Part shown: positions 11,209-20,574 of the stretch, in pieces
Layout: each line of letters opens with the position of its first letter
How positions within the stretch are numbered: position 1 is the first letter of the stretch
Assembly (NCBI RefSeq): GCF_000789235.1
Contig: NZ_KN525716.1
Location: forward strand, 1,651,674 to 1,715,673
Reading direction: 5' to 3'
From: Wocania ichthyoenteri Th78
Lineage (GTDB): Bacteria > Bacteroidota > Bacteroidia > Flavobacteriales > Flavobacteriaceae
DNA length: 64,000 nt
Position numbers and translations under genes: made by a program
Notes under the pieces: model-generated
Seen by the model: the letters and a program-made list of their open reading frames with translations, nothing else
Database searches by the model: none
Told to the model about the DNA's origin: nothing

Positions 11209-12798
11209 ATGATGAAAAATATTAGTAAAATATTAGTATGTTTAACTGTATTGGGACTAGTCGGTACGTCTTGTAGTGATTTAGAACAATTCAATGTAAA
11301 CGAAAGAAATATTACACAAGAACAGTTGGAAGTAGATTTTCAGCATGTAGGCTCTAAATACAGACCTATCTTTGAAAGTATCTATCAATATAACCCAGCA
11401 TGGTCATACCAGCTTCAGCAAAACCTAAATGCCGATGTGTATTCAGGATATTTAACACCTCCAAGACCTTTTGTGGCAGGAGCAAATAATACCACTTATA
11501 GTTTAATAAGTGGTTGGAATAACTTTATTTGGAGTGTGCCTTATTCTAATGTAATGAATAATGTTGATGCAATAAGTAAGTTAACTGCTAGTGAATTTCC
11601 TACATTGCACGGTGTTGCATTAATATTAAAAGTAGAAGCAATGCACCGCGTATCTGATGTTTTTGGGCCAATTGTGTATACAAATTTTGGTGACTTAGCG
11701 AACGCAGGTATTTATGATTCTCAACAAGAGGCTTATAACACATTTTTCGCAGATTTAGATACTGCCATTGCAAATCTTATGGCAGATATAGATAGCCCTA
11801 GATTTGTCGCTTTCGATTTGTCTTATGGAGGGAATTATACCAATTGGGTAAAATTAGCTAATTCATTACGTTTACGTTTAGCAATTAGAATCTCAAAAGT
11901 TGATCCTGCAAAAGCAAAAACAGAAGGAGAAAAAGCATTATCTCAATCTTTAGGATTAATGGAAACAAATGCAGATGGTTTTTTTGTAAATAGCTCTTTA
12001 GATCATCCTCTTTCCGTTATAGATAATTCATGGGGAGACATTAGAGGAAATGCTTCAATGGAGTCTATTTTAGTAGGGTATAATGATAATAGAGCAGGAA
12101 GCTATTTTGATGCGCCAACGAGTGTTGCTGGTTCAATGAAAGGTATTCGTGGTGGATTACCATTATTACCTGGTTATGGAGACGAGCTTGAACAAAAAGC
12201 AGCCTATATTGGTTTTTCTGCAATTAATGACAATATTCATACGTCTTCAGTACAATTAATGACTACAGCTGAGGTTTATTTCTTAAAAGCAGAAGCAGCT
12301 TTAAGAGGATGGAATGGAGCAGGTGATGCTCAAGTTAATTATGAAATGGGAATTTCAACGTCGTTTGAACAACACGGAGCAAGTGGTGCTGCAGCTTATA
12401 TAGCTGATAACAGCTCTACTCCTGCAGATTATGTAGACCCTGTTAATCCTACTAATAATATAGCTGCAATGAGTAATATTACTATTGCTTGGAATGCTGC
12501 AGATGACAATGAAACTAAACTAGAAAAGATAATTACTCAAAAATGGATTGCCATGTTCCCAGAAGGGCAAGAAGCTTGGAGTGAATTTAGACGTACTGGA
12601 TACCCTAAAATTTTTCCAGTAGTAAGCAATCAAAGTGGAGGTGTTGTTGACACAAATATTCAAATTAGAAGAATTCCATTTGTTGATAGCGAATTATCTA
12701 CAAACCCTGAAGGTGTTTCTGGAGCAGTCTCTAAACTTGGAGGTCCTGATAATGCCGGCACACGTCTTTGGTGGGATACTGGTGCATCGAATTTTTAA
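11209..12798 (+). CDS. SusD/RagB-family glycan-binding lipoprotein
   Basis: The 529-residue surface lipoprotein forms the lid over the SusC channel and captures oligosaccharide. The lipobox is VGTSC (Cys22), followed by SDLE, a plausible surface-export signal. The sequence has the SusD-like helical TPR features of the RagB-type group (NNFIWSVPYSNVMNNVD, LILKVEAMHRVSDVFGPI, TTAEVYFLKAEAALRGWN, QKWIAMFPEGQEAWSEFRRT). It starts 10 bases after susC and ends before a strong terminator. Specificity is not readable, but the adjacent GH20 gene suggests an N-acetylhexosamine-containing ligand. Confidence 0.95.
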   Translation: MMKNISKILVCLTVLGLVGTSCSDLEQFNVNERNITQEQLEVDFQHVGSKYRPIFESIYQYNPAWSYQLQQNLNADVYSGYLTPPRPFVAGANNTTYSLISGWNNFIWSVPYSNVMNNVDAISKLTASEFPTLHGVALILKVEAMHRVSDVFGPIVYTNFGDLANAGIYDSQQEAYNTFFADLDTAIANLMADIDSPRFVAFDLSYGGNYTNWVKLANSLRLRLAIRISKVDPAKAKTEGEKALSQSLGLMETNADGFFVNSSLDHPLSVIDNSWGDIRGNASMESILVGYNDNRAGSYFDAPTSVAGSMKGIRGGLPLLPGYGDELEQKAAYIGFSAINDNIHTSSVQLMTTAEVYFLKAEAALRGWNGAGDAQVNYEMGISTSFEQHGASGAAAYIADNSSTPADYVDPVNPTNNIAAMSNITIAWNAADDNETKLEKIITQKWIAMFPEGQEAWSEFRRTGYPKIFPVVSNQSGGVVDTNIQIRRIPFVDSELSTNPEGVSGAVSKLGGPDNAGTRLWWDTGASNF

Positions 12799-12842
12799 AT
12801 AATCAAGTAGTTTTTATATTGAATTAAGTTTTGTTAATTTCT

Positions 12843-12872
12843 AAAAAGAGGAACTTAAGTTCCTCTTTTTTT
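12843..12872 (+). terminator. Terminator of susCD
   Basis: A perfect 14-bp inverted repeat (AAAAAGAGGAACTT / AAGTTCCTCTTTTT) with a T tail begins 45 bases after the susD stop. Confidence 0.88.
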
Positions 12873-12910
12873 AACAACAATTATTCTAAACTATATAACG
12901 CTCATATTTT

Positions 12911-13311
12911 ATGAAATTTTACACTATTATTTTAAGCAGTCTATTATATCTAACTTCTTGTAAAAAAAATCAATTACAAAAGAATAATGACTCTTTAAAA
13001 ATCAAAGATTTATCAAGAGCAAGTTTTATCTAGATTATTAATGATACACATTTTTCATTTTTCAATCAAGAACATAATAGCACTCAAAATTTTTATGGAG
13101 GTGCTGGCACATAAACTCTTAAAGGCAATACATATGTTGAAACCTTAAGTTATACTTCTATTAAAACTATAAAAATCACGAATTTCCTTTTACAATTCAA
13201 ATTAAAGGAGATACGCTTATTCATTCTGGTTTAGAAATTGTAAAAGAAGCAGATATAAATCGAGAAATAACTGAAAAACACATTAAGCTTAAAAATAACG
13301 TCGTACTATAA
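12911..13311 (+). pseudogene. Decayed small lipoprotein gene
   Basis: An ATG at 12911 opens a lipoprotein leader (lipobox LTSC, then KKNQ), but the frame meets TAG at 13031 and TAA at 13112. The coding sense continues between and after the stops (IINDTHFSFFNQEH, NFYGGAGT, TLKGNTYVETL). It then moves to the +2 frame near 13165 (YKNHEFPFTIQIKGDTLIHS) and ends at the TAA beginning at 13309. That TAA overlaps the ATG of the GH20 gene (TAATG). At the second stop a Tyr codon fits the pattern (GGAGTYTLKGNTY). I infer two nonsense mutations and one frameshift in what was a roughly 130-residue secreted protein. It resembles small Bacteroidetes proteins with a 'GGxYxLKxNTYxE' core. I cannot name the family with certainty. 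Confidence 0.75.
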
Positions 13312-15362
13312 TGAAAACGAATAACTCTATTTTATTTATATTATTATTTATATTATTAAAAGGCAATGCACAAGATTTAAATAGCACCCTTTATTTAATG
13401 CCATGGCCAAAAGAAATAAAAGAGACCTCGAGTAAATTTAATATTGATAGAAACATCTCCATTTCAATTTCAGGAAATAATCAAGATCGAGTTCATAATG
13501 CCTCAATTAACTTTTTAAGAAGACTTTCAAATAGAACAGGAATATTTTTAAATCAAGGTTTCCCTCTAGTTGATAATGCTGCTGCAAATATTAAAATAAT
13601 TTTTGATAAAAATGCAGATTTATCTATAGAGGATGACGAATCCTATACTCTCAACGTTTATCAAAACAACATTCTACTAAATGCTATTACAGATATAGGA
13701 GCTATTAGAGGTTTAGAAACATTACTTCAACTTACTAACTTTAATGAAAATGGATATTATTTTGAAGGTGTTTCTATAAAAGATTCTCCTAGATTTGTAT
13801 GGAGAGGCTTAATGATAGATGTTGCTAGACATTTTCAGCCTATTGAAGTGTTAAAAAGAAATTTAGATGCTATGGCATCTGTAAAAATGAATGTTTTTCA
13901 TTGGCATCTAACAGATGATCAGGGTTTTAGAGTAGAATCAAAAATTTACCCAAAACTTCATAAAATTGGTGGAGATGGGTTGTATTATACACAAGAACAA
14001 ATAAAAGATATTGTTAATTATGCTTCCAACTTAGGAATTAGAGTTATTCCCGAATTTGATGTTCCCGGTCATGCAACAGCAATATTGGCAGCATATCCAG
14101 AATTTGGTAGTGTTGATGGAGCTAAATATAGTGTTGAGCGTAATTCGGGGGTTTTCGATCCAACATTAAACCCAATAAAAGATGAGACTTACACTTTCTT
14201 AGAGAACCTATTCTCTGAGATGGCACCTTTATTTCCAGACGAATATTTTCATATTGGAGGCGATGAAAACGAAGGCAAACACTGGAATGAAAATGAAGAT
14301 ATCCAAGTATTTAAAAAGGAGCATGGTTTAAAAACTAATCATGATTTACAAACCTATTTTAATATTAAACTTGAAAGAATATTAAATAAATTAGGAAAAA
14401 AACTTATGGGGTGGGATGAAATTATGACTCCCAATATGCCTACAACTGCAGTAATTCATTCTTGGCGTGGAGAAAAAGAAGGATTCCCAAAAGGAGGCAC
14501 ATTAATAGACGCAACAAAAAATGGCTATAGCACAGTGCTTTCTGCAGGGTTTTATATAGATAGAATGTTATCTGTAGAACATCATTACACCTCAGAGCCT
14601 ATTGGAGATGTTAAACTTACTAAAGAAGAACGAGCAAGAATTCTTGGAGGCGAAGCTACTATGTGGAGCGAATTAGTAACTCCTTTTACTATTGATTCTA
14701 GAATTTGGCCTAGAACTGCAGCTATTGCAGAACGACTTTGGTCTAAAAAAGAAGTAAACAATATTGAAAATATGAAGTATCGTTTAAAAGAAGTTAGTTT
14801 TAGACTAGAAGAACTAGGGATGACACATATAAAGAATAGTGATGTTATTTTAAGAGGAATGACTAATAACCAAGATATCTCTTCTTTAAAAATTTTAAGG
14901 AATATTTGCGAACCTCTTAAAATATATTCAAGAAACAAAGGCGGAACAGAATATCAAACTTACTCGCCATTCACATTATTTGCAGATGCCTGTATTAATG
15001 ATGCTGAAGATGCTGTTATGTTTAATACTGAAGTTATAAAATATTTAAATGCACCTAATAAAAAAAGCTTAGATATTCTATTATCGCATTTAAATATTTG
15101 GAATAAAAATCATAATGCCTTTTCTCAAATAAAAGACAATCCTAATGTGAAAATTCTAGAAGAATTGTCTAAAAATCTATCTGAGGTATCACAGATATTA
15201 ATACCTACATTTTCAAACAAAAAAATATCGAGAGATACATTTACTTCTCTTCAAGAAAACATTAAAATTCTTAGCAAACCTTTTTCTGATACAGAGCTAG
15301 CAATACTAAATTCTTTAAACAAGTTAGTAGAATATAGTAAAACAAACTACTTGGTTAATTAA
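13311..15362 (+). CDS. Family 20 glycoside hydrolase (beta-N-acetylhexosaminidase)
   Basis: The enzyme removes terminal beta-linked GlcNAc/GalNAc by substrate-assisted catalysis. It has a signal peptide (about 1-20, ending GNAQD), a GH20b N-domain (about 25-160) and a TIM-barrel catalytic domain (about 163-500). Motifs include RGLMIDVARHFQP, NVFHWHLTDDQGFR, IPEFDVPGHA and HIGGDEN. The catalytic pair is Asp318-Glu319. Later motifs are MGWDEI, HSWRG and GGEATMWSE. Roughly 180 C-terminal residues form a helical extension. The ATG overlaps the stop of the decayed lipoprotein gene, so translation was probably coupled to it. Product targeting is periplasmic or outer-membrane; no lipobox is seen. 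Confidence 0.95.
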   Translation: MKTNNSILFILLFILLKGNAQDLNSTLYLMPWPKEIKETSSKFNIDRNISISISGNNQDRVHNASINFLRRLSNRTGIFLNQGFPLVDNAAANIKIIFDKNADLSIEDDESYTLNVYQNNILLNAITDIGAIRGLETLLQLTNFNENGYYFEGVSIKDSPRFVWRGLMIDVARHFQPIEVLKRNLDAMASVKMNVFHWHLTDDQGFRVESKIYPKLHKIGGDGLYYTQEQIKDIVNYASNLGIRVIPEFDVPGHATAILAAYPEFGSVDGAKYSVERNSGVFDPTLNPIKDETYTFLENLFSEMAPLFPDEYFHIGGDENEGKHWNENEDIQVFKKEHGLKTNHDLQTYFNIKLERILNKLGKKLMGWDEIMTPNMPTTAVIHSWRGEKEGFPKGGTLIDATKNGYSTVLSAGFYIDRMLSVEHHYTSEPIGDVKLTKEERARILGGEATMWSELVTPFTIDSRIWPRTAAIAERLWSKKEVNNIENMKYRLKEVSFRLEELGMTHIKNSDVILRGMTNNQDISSLKILRNICEPLKIYSRNKGGTEYQTYSPFTLFADACINDAEDAVMFNTEVIKYLNAPNKKSLDILLSHLNIWNKNHNAFSQIKDNPNVKILEELSKNLSEVSQILIPTFSNKKISRDTFTSLQENIKILSKPFSDTELAILNSLNKLVEYSKTNYLVN

Positions 15363-15365
15363 ATA

Positions 15366-18300
15366 CTATTCTACTTTAAGAATACTTAAAGCTCCATCTT
15401 TATTTAATGAAATAAGATGGAGTTTTTTATTAATTTCAATACTTTCTATTGATGTAGTCTCCTTACTCGTTAAACTTTCCTTTGATTTTACTAAAGATAA
15501 ATCGGTATTTAAAACATACCCTCTAGAAGCATCATAACGTATAGTTTCTACTTCTGCTCCATAATTATTACCAATTCCTAAAACTTCAATTTCAGAATCT
15601 TTATCAATATCTAAAAACTCAAAATCTAGTGTAGGTCCAAATTGTGCTTTATTAGGAAGCTTTTTAAAATCAAAATTTCCACCTCCATTATTTTGAATAT
15701 AAAATGAGTTAAAACTTGTTGCTTTTAGATGCAATGCGTTTTCTATATTTTCTTTGCCATAAACATCTAAAATGGTAGAGTTTGCAAATGCGTTATACGT
15801 GGGTATTCTTTCTTTTAAAAAAGGGGTTTGTTGTGTTGAACATTCTTTACCCCTTACAGGAAAAAGCTCGCCTTGGTATTCTTTGCTCAAAGCAATATCA
15901 TAACTTTTGTTGTCATCAAAATAATTAGCATATATATGAAGTGGCTTTTTTTCTGTTGGATGAAATTTATTGTTATCACCATAATTCCCAACAAAATAAT
16001 CTTCGTCTCCATCATTATCATAATCAATAGCTTTTATAGTTTGAAACCACCCTATTATATTATTTGATGGCAACTCTACTTTAATAAAAACACCTTCATT
16101 ATTATTAAAAACGGTTATGGGCATCCACTCACCTACAACTAATAAATCACTATCTCCATCTTTATCATAATCAGAAAACAAAGCGTCATTAATTAATCCT
16201 AATTGTTGTAATTCAGCACCTTTTTTTAAAGTAACATTTACAAATGTTCCATTTTTATTTTCTAATAAATACGATTCTGGAGCTATCGGGTATTTTCCTG
16301 AAACCACTCTGCCTCCAACAAATAAATCTAAATCGCCATCATTATCAAAATCGTTAGTAGCAATAGCTTTTGTAATGGTTAACATTTTGGGTAACTTTCC
16401 TTTTGAGAAATTCCCTTTTCCGTCATTAATATATAATCTATCTTGTAATAAACTACTTTTTTCTGGTAAACTATAATTTCCCGTAGCTATATATAAATCT
16501 AAATCGCCATCGTTATCTGCATCAAAAAACAAGGCATTATTATCATTATATTTTTTATCTGCATCAAATACTCTTTTACTTGATTGTATAAATTTTCCTG
16601 ATGTATTTTGAATATATAATGCCGCTGAAAAACCTTGTGTATTACCAATAAAAATATCGTCTAGCCCATCATTATTTACATCTGCAACTGCTAATGCATT
16701 ATCAATAGTCGATTGCTTTTGCGGTAATAATATTTGCAAATCGTAATCGTTAAAATCAACAGATTTGTGTATATAATTAATACCTAAATTTGATGCATTA
16801 ACAGTTTTAAATATCAAAGGTTTTTCTTGCTTATAAATTGCTTTTTTTTCGGCTTTATAATATGATAAGTTTACATGTTTATTTGCTTCAACTTGCATTA
16901 AAACCTGCGATTTATTATCATTCCAAACAACTTTTAAACTATCAATAATTTTAGAATTTCCTAAACCAAAAATTAAATTATAACTTACTGATGATTGATA
17001 GCCTCTGCTGGGATAAATTTCTTTTATTTGTTGTGTTCCGTTAGTATAAACTTTAACCTTAGCACCAATAGCGTTTTTGTTTTCATCATTCCCTTTTAAC
17101 GATACTTTTATATAGTTAGCCTTAGTCTTATTTCTGTATATAGATGCTTTTTCAGACTGATTATTAACAACCAAATCAAGATCACCATCGTTATCTAAAT
17201 CTACATAAGCAGCACCATTAGAATTAACTTTTTCATCTAATCCAAAATCTTTGGAAACATCTTTAAATGTATAATCAGCATTATTAGTAAACATGTAATT
17301 TGACAACTTAGTTGAAGGCATCATAGCAATAGCCTCTTCTAAAGTTACCTTTTTATGATTCATAATATTCTGGCGCATTTTAGTTCTAAAATCCTGATTT
17401 GACAAATCGTTTTCAATACCATTTGTTATAAAGATATCATTAAACCCATCGTTGTTAAAGTCTGCAATTAGTGGCGCCCAACTCCAATCTGTTTTTGCGA
17501 TTCCTGAAAGCTGACCGATTTCACTAAAAGACCCTTCACCATTATTAAGCTGCAACATATTAGACATATACTGATGATGATACCCAGATTTTACCATTAA
17601 GTTAAAATTTTCTGTACTCATGGTTGCCATATTTTCTTTTCCTCGTTTTCTATCGGCAGCCATCATATCTAAAACTAAAAGGTCTGGTAATAAATCATTA
17701 TTTATATCTGCAAAATCAGATCCCATACTGTTAGTCGAAATATGCTTAAAATAAGTTTTACTTGCATCTGTAAATGTACCATCATGATTATTGATATATA
17801 AAAAATCTGGTTCTAAAAAGTCGTTAGCTACATAAACATCTGGCCAATCATCATTATTAAAATCGCCTATTGAAGCGCTTAATCCCCAGGCTTTATTTGC
17901 TATTTTAGATTGTTCTGTAACATTAACAAATTTGCCGTTATCATTTCTAAATAAATGATCGGAGTCTTCTTGTGTTAATTGTTTTTGTAATGTGGGATTA
18001 ATAATTATGTTATTCTGAAAATCAATTCGATGATTTACTAAGTACATATCTAAATCGTCATCTTTATCATAATCAAAAAAATAAGCTTGTGTAGAAAAAC
18101 CATGTTGATCTAATCCATACTTTTTTGCTTCTTCTTTAAACGTATTGTTTTTTTGATTTATAAAAAGTTTGTTTTGTCTTAGTCTAGAATCTTTTATAGA
18201 TCCTGATTTACAAACATACATATCTAACCAACCATCGTTATTAATATCGACCATTGTTACTCCTGTAGACCAACCATCATTATCTTTTACATTTGCTTTC

Positions 18301-18626
18301 TCTGTAATATCTTCAAAAACAAAATCCCCTTTGTTTAAATACAGTTTATTAGACTCTTGGTTTGATACAAAATAAATATCTTCCAACCCATCGTTATTAA
18401 TATCTCCAACGGCTACGCCTCCACCATTGTAAATGTATGAATAGTTTAAAAAGTTGAAATATAAATTTTCGGTGACTTTATTTTGAAAACTCACATTAGA
18501 ATGCGACTCAGGAATGGAAGTAAAAACGGTAGTTTCATCACCTTTAAAAGGCGAGGTATTATCATCTTTTTTACAGTTAAAATAAAATGATAGTATTAAT
18601 ATGAAAATTAGAGTTTTTAAGCGCAT
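15366..18626 (-). CDS. FG-GAP/VCBS-repeat lipoprotein with ASPIC/UnbV domain (CRTAC1-like)
   Basis: This is a 1086-residue surface lipoprotein (Cys18 after SFYFN, followed by KKDD). Many FG-GAP/VCBS calcium-binding repeats read like GDINNDGLEDIYF, VDINNDGWLDMYV, ADFNNDGFNDIFI and VDLDNDGDLDLVV, forming beta-propeller blades from about residue 70 to 500. An ASPIC/UnbV domain follows (about 515-585, IGAKVKVYTNG, IYPSRGYQSS). A second propeller array covers about 610-960. Such proteins are frequent companions of SusCD loci in marine Flavobacteriia, and their biochemical role is unresolved. The gene converges on the GH20 gene with stops 3 bases apart. Confidence 0.9.
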   Translation of the reverse strand: MRLKTLIFILILSFYFNCKKDDNTSPFKGDETTVFTSIPESHSNVSFQNKVTENLYFNFLNYSYIYNGGGVAVGDINNDGLEDIYFVSNQESNKLYLNKGDFVFEDITEKANVKDNDGWSTGVTMVDINNDGWLDMYVCKSGSIKDSRLRQNKLFINQKNNTFKEEAKKYGLDQHGFSTQAYFFDYDKDDDLDMYLVNHRIDFQNNIIINPTLQKQLTQEDSDHLFRNDNGKFVNVTEQSKIANKAWGLSASIGDFNNDDWPDVYVANDFLEPDFLYINNHDGTFTDASKTYFKHISTNSMGSDFADINNDLLPDLLVLDMMAADRKRGKENMATMSTENFNLMVKSGYHHQYMSNMLQLNNGEGSFSEIGQLSGIAKTDWSWAPLIADFNNDGFNDIFITNGIENDLSNQDFRTKMRQNIMNHKKVTLEEAIAMMPSTKLSNYMFTNNADYTFKDVSKDFGLDEKVNSNGAAYVDLDNDGDLDLVVNNQSEKASIYRNKTKANYIKVSLKGNDENKNAIGAKVKVYTNGTQQIKEIYPSRGYQSSVSYNLIFGLGNSKIIDSLKVVWNDNKSQVLMQVEANKHVNLSYYKAEKKAIYKQEKPLIFKTVNASNLGINYIHKSVDFNDYDLQILLPQKQSTIDNALAVADVNNDGLDDIFIGNTQGFSAALYIQNTSGKFIQSSKRVFDADKKYNDNNALFFDADNDGDLDLYIATGNYSLPEKSSLLQDRLYINDGKGNFSKGKLPKMLTITKAIATNDFDNDGDLDLFVGGRVVSGKYPIAPESYLLENKNGTFVNVTLKKGAELQQLGLINDALFSDYDKDGDSDLLVVGEWMPITVFNNNEGVFIKVELPSNNIIGWFQTIKAIDYDNDGDEDYFVGNYGDNNKFHPTEKKPLHIYANYFDDNKSYDIALSKEYQGELFPVRGKECSTQQTPFLKERIPTYNAFANSTILDVYGKENIENALHLKATSFNSFYIQNNGGGNFDFKKLPNKAQFGPTLDFEFLDIDKDSEIEVLGIGNNYGAEVETIRYDASRGYVLNTDLSLVKSKESLTSKETTSIESIEINKKLHLISLNKDGALSILKVE
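15392..15428 (+). terminator. Terminator of the GH20 gene, inside the convergent gene
   Basis: The stem CTCCATCTT / AAGATGGAG is followed by TTTTTT on the plus strand. It lies within the last 20 codons of the minus-strand FG-GAP gene, so one stretch serves as codons on one strand and a terminator on the other. Confidence 0.75.
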
Positions 18627-18710
18627 TCGTTGCTTTTTGAATAGCTTTAAAAATAAGAATATTTTGGCAAATTTATATCAAAAAGATAAGATTAAAATAG
18701 ATATTAAAGA

Positions 18711-19151
18711 CTATACTTTTTTAATCACATTAGTTACAATACCCCAAATTAAAAAATTATTCTCTTCAGTAATATTAATTATTGGATAATCTGGATTTTC
18801 TGGTTGTAACCATACTTCATTATTCGAAACACGTAAACGCTTTACCGTAAACTCGCCATCTAAAAAGCACACCGCAATTTTATTATTTGTTGGCTCTAAG
18901 CTTCTATCAATAACCAGCAAATCATTATCTTCTAACCCTGCACCAATCATAGATTGTCCGCTTACTCGCGCATAAAAAGTAGCCTCTTTGTTTTTAACTA
19001 ACTCTTCGTCTAATGATAAACGCTGTTCTTTAAAATCGTCAGCTGGCGACGGAAAACCTGCCGAAATTCCTGCATCAAATAATTGTGCTGCTGCACCCTC
19101 GACAGTTTCTGGAGTAAAGAAGGTTAAACTTCCTAATTTATGTGCTATCAT
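18711..19151 (-). CDS. umuD: UmuD-like S24 peptidase, translesion polymerase accessory subunit
   Basis: This 146-residue LexA/UmuD-type protein self-cleaves on RecA filaments and activates the error-prone polymerase. The likely cleavage site is Ala31-Gly32 (GISAGFPSPADDF). The serine-lysine dyad is Ser67 (VSGQSM) and Lys104 (FTVKRL). There is no helix-turn-helix, which separates it from LexA. It lies 42 bases downstream of umuC on the same strand, the reverse of the usual umuD-umuC order. Confidence 0.93.
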   Translation of the reverse strand: MIAHKLGSLTFFTPETVEGAAAQLFDAGISAGFPSPADDFKEQRLSLDEELVKNKEATFYARVSGQSMIGAGLEDNDLLVIDRSLEPTNNKIAVCFLDGEFTVKRLRVSNNEVWLQPENPDYPIINITEENNFLIWGIVTNVIKKV

Positions 19152-19172
19152 AATTCTTAATTTAATTTGTTG

Positions 19173-19204
19173 TTGTGAGGAATAAAATAATATTTATTTC
19201 ACAA
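19173..19204. promoter_or_regulatory. Dyad TTGTGA-N20-TCACAA at the umuC/umuD junction
   Basis: Six-base arms TTGTGA (19173-19178) and TCACAA (19199-19204) flank 20 AT-rich bases that include the umuC stop codon, just upstream of the umuD start. It could be an operator for a separate umuD promoter or chance in AT-rich DNA. No binding protein is known to me. Confidence 0.3.
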
Positions 19205-20453
19205 CTATAATATCGTTAATGTTTGTTGTATATCTTGGTGACAATCGCTCTTGACGCATTTTCCACGTACGTTTTAAATCTTGATTTGCTATTTTAATTT
19301 TATAATCGCCATACTTCGTGTTAAGATCATCAATGGCATGCATTAAATATTTGTGTTTTGGGTTTTCGTACTCGAACATATTAAGCTGAAAATTATCAGT
19401 TGGCACCAACCCAGAAACAATAACACCTGCGCGCTTATATTTAATGCCGTTTTTAAAAATGGAAGTTACTGCTTTTACTGCCTGATTACTAATAATTAAA
19501 GAGGAATTGGTTGGATATGGTAAGCTTACTACAGTACTGCCTCTATGTTGTTCTGAGTCTTTTTTGTGCCTATCGCTACTTAGTATAACAATAATAATAT
19601 GACAACTAGAACCTTGTTTTCGTAATTTTTCGGCACAACTCGTTGCAAAGGTTGAAATGCGTTCTTTTATATAATTTATATCATCGTATGTATAATCAAA
19701 ACTACGTGTTGTTGCTATGGCACGTTTTGTTTTAAGTTCGTCTAGTTTTAAAGTTGGAATGCCTTCTAAATCCCGTTTTAATCGTGATTCGATAATAGAG
19801 AAATTTTTACTAATCCAATCATCAGGAAGTTGCGTAAAATCAAAAGCCGTTTTACAACCTTTAACTTTTAAACGCTTGGTTAAACCTCGTCCTATTCCCC
19901 AAACGTCTTCAATTTTAATCCATTTTAAAGCTTTTATCCGTTTTTCTTCAGTGTCAATTATATAAACACCATTGGTTTCTTTTGGGAATTTTCGCGCTAC
20001 TTTATTAGCTACTTTACTCAATGCTTTGGTTGGTGCTATACCAACACAGGTAGGAATACCTGTCCATTTTAAAATGCGTTTTCTTATTTGATTTCCGTAG
20101 TCATCGTAATTATAATCTTCTTTAAAGCTTCTAAATTCTAAAAAAGATTCATCTATACTGTACAGCTCAACATCTGGCGTAAACTGTTTTAAAATAGACA
20201 TCACACGACTACTCATATCACCATATAATGGGTAGTTTGAGGATAACACAGAAATGCCATTGGTTTTACAAAAGGTTTCCCATTTAAAAATAGGCGCTCC
20301 CATCGGTAAATTCAACGCTTTTGCTTCGTCACTTCGTGAGATTACACAACCATCGTTATTAGATAGAATAGCGACTGGTTTTCCTTTTAAATTAGGGTTA
20401 AAAACACGTTCACAAGAAGCATAGAAATTATTACAATCTACTAGTGCAAACAT
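19194..20453 (-). CDS. umuC: Y-family DNA polymerase V catalytic subunit
   Basis: The product is a 419-residue translesion polymerase. The Y-family palm metals are carried by Asp6 (MFALVDCNNFYASCERVF) and Asp101-Glu102 (LYSIDESFLEF). Other motifs are SNNDGCVISRSDEAK, VGIAPTKALSKVANKVA and GIGRGLTKRL (helix-hairpin-helix). The little-finger domain follows from about residue 235 and the DUF4113-like tail ends RQERLSPRYTT. The short leader contains TATCTTTA on the minus strand (20459-20466), 5 bases upstream of the ATG, a close -7 box, so the mRNA may be nearly leaderless. Confidence 0.95.
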   Translation of the reverse strand: MFALVDCNNFYASCERVFNPNLKGKPVAILSNNDGCVISRSDEAKALNLPMGAPIFKWETFCKTNGISVLSSNYPLYGDMSSRVMSILKQFTPDVELYSIDESFLEFRSFKEDYNYDDYGNQIRKRILKWTGIPTCVGIAPTKALSKVANKVARKFPKETNGVYIIDTEEKRIKALKWIKIEDVWGIGRGLTKRLKVKGCKTAFDFTQLPDDWISKNFSIIESRLKRDLEGIPTLKLDELKTKRAIATTRSFDYTYDDINYIKERISTFATSCAEKLRKQGSSCHIIIVILSSDRHKKDSEQHRGSTVVSLPYPTNSSLIISNQAVKAVTSIFKNGIKYKRAGVIVSGLVPTDNFQLNMFEYENPKHKYLMHAIDDLNTKYGDYKIKIANQDLKRTWKMRQERLSPRYTTNINDIIVVK

Positions 20454-20531
20454 AATTGTAAAGATACAAGAAAAATTGTCTTTTAAAACCTGACAGGTCT
20501 TTGTATATTTAGATTGTGCAAAAAAATTGAA

Positions 20532-20569
20532 TAGTGAAAGCCCGATCCCTTTTCGGGGTAACGCCCAAA
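20532..20569. repeat. 38-bp dispersed repeat, copy 1
   Basis: The segment starts TAGTGAAAGCCCG and ends GGGTAACGCCCAAA. It matches 62053-62090 at 33 of 38 positions. It lies 5 bases downstream of the hupE-like stop, the same relation as the second copy has to mgtE. It contains a small CCC/GGG hairpin. Confidence 0.75.
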
Positions 20570-20574
20570 AATAT

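Noticed and set aside
14585-14938. Minus-strand open frame of 117 codons inside the GH20 gene
   Set aside because: Overlaps a clear GH20 coding region and shows no family features.
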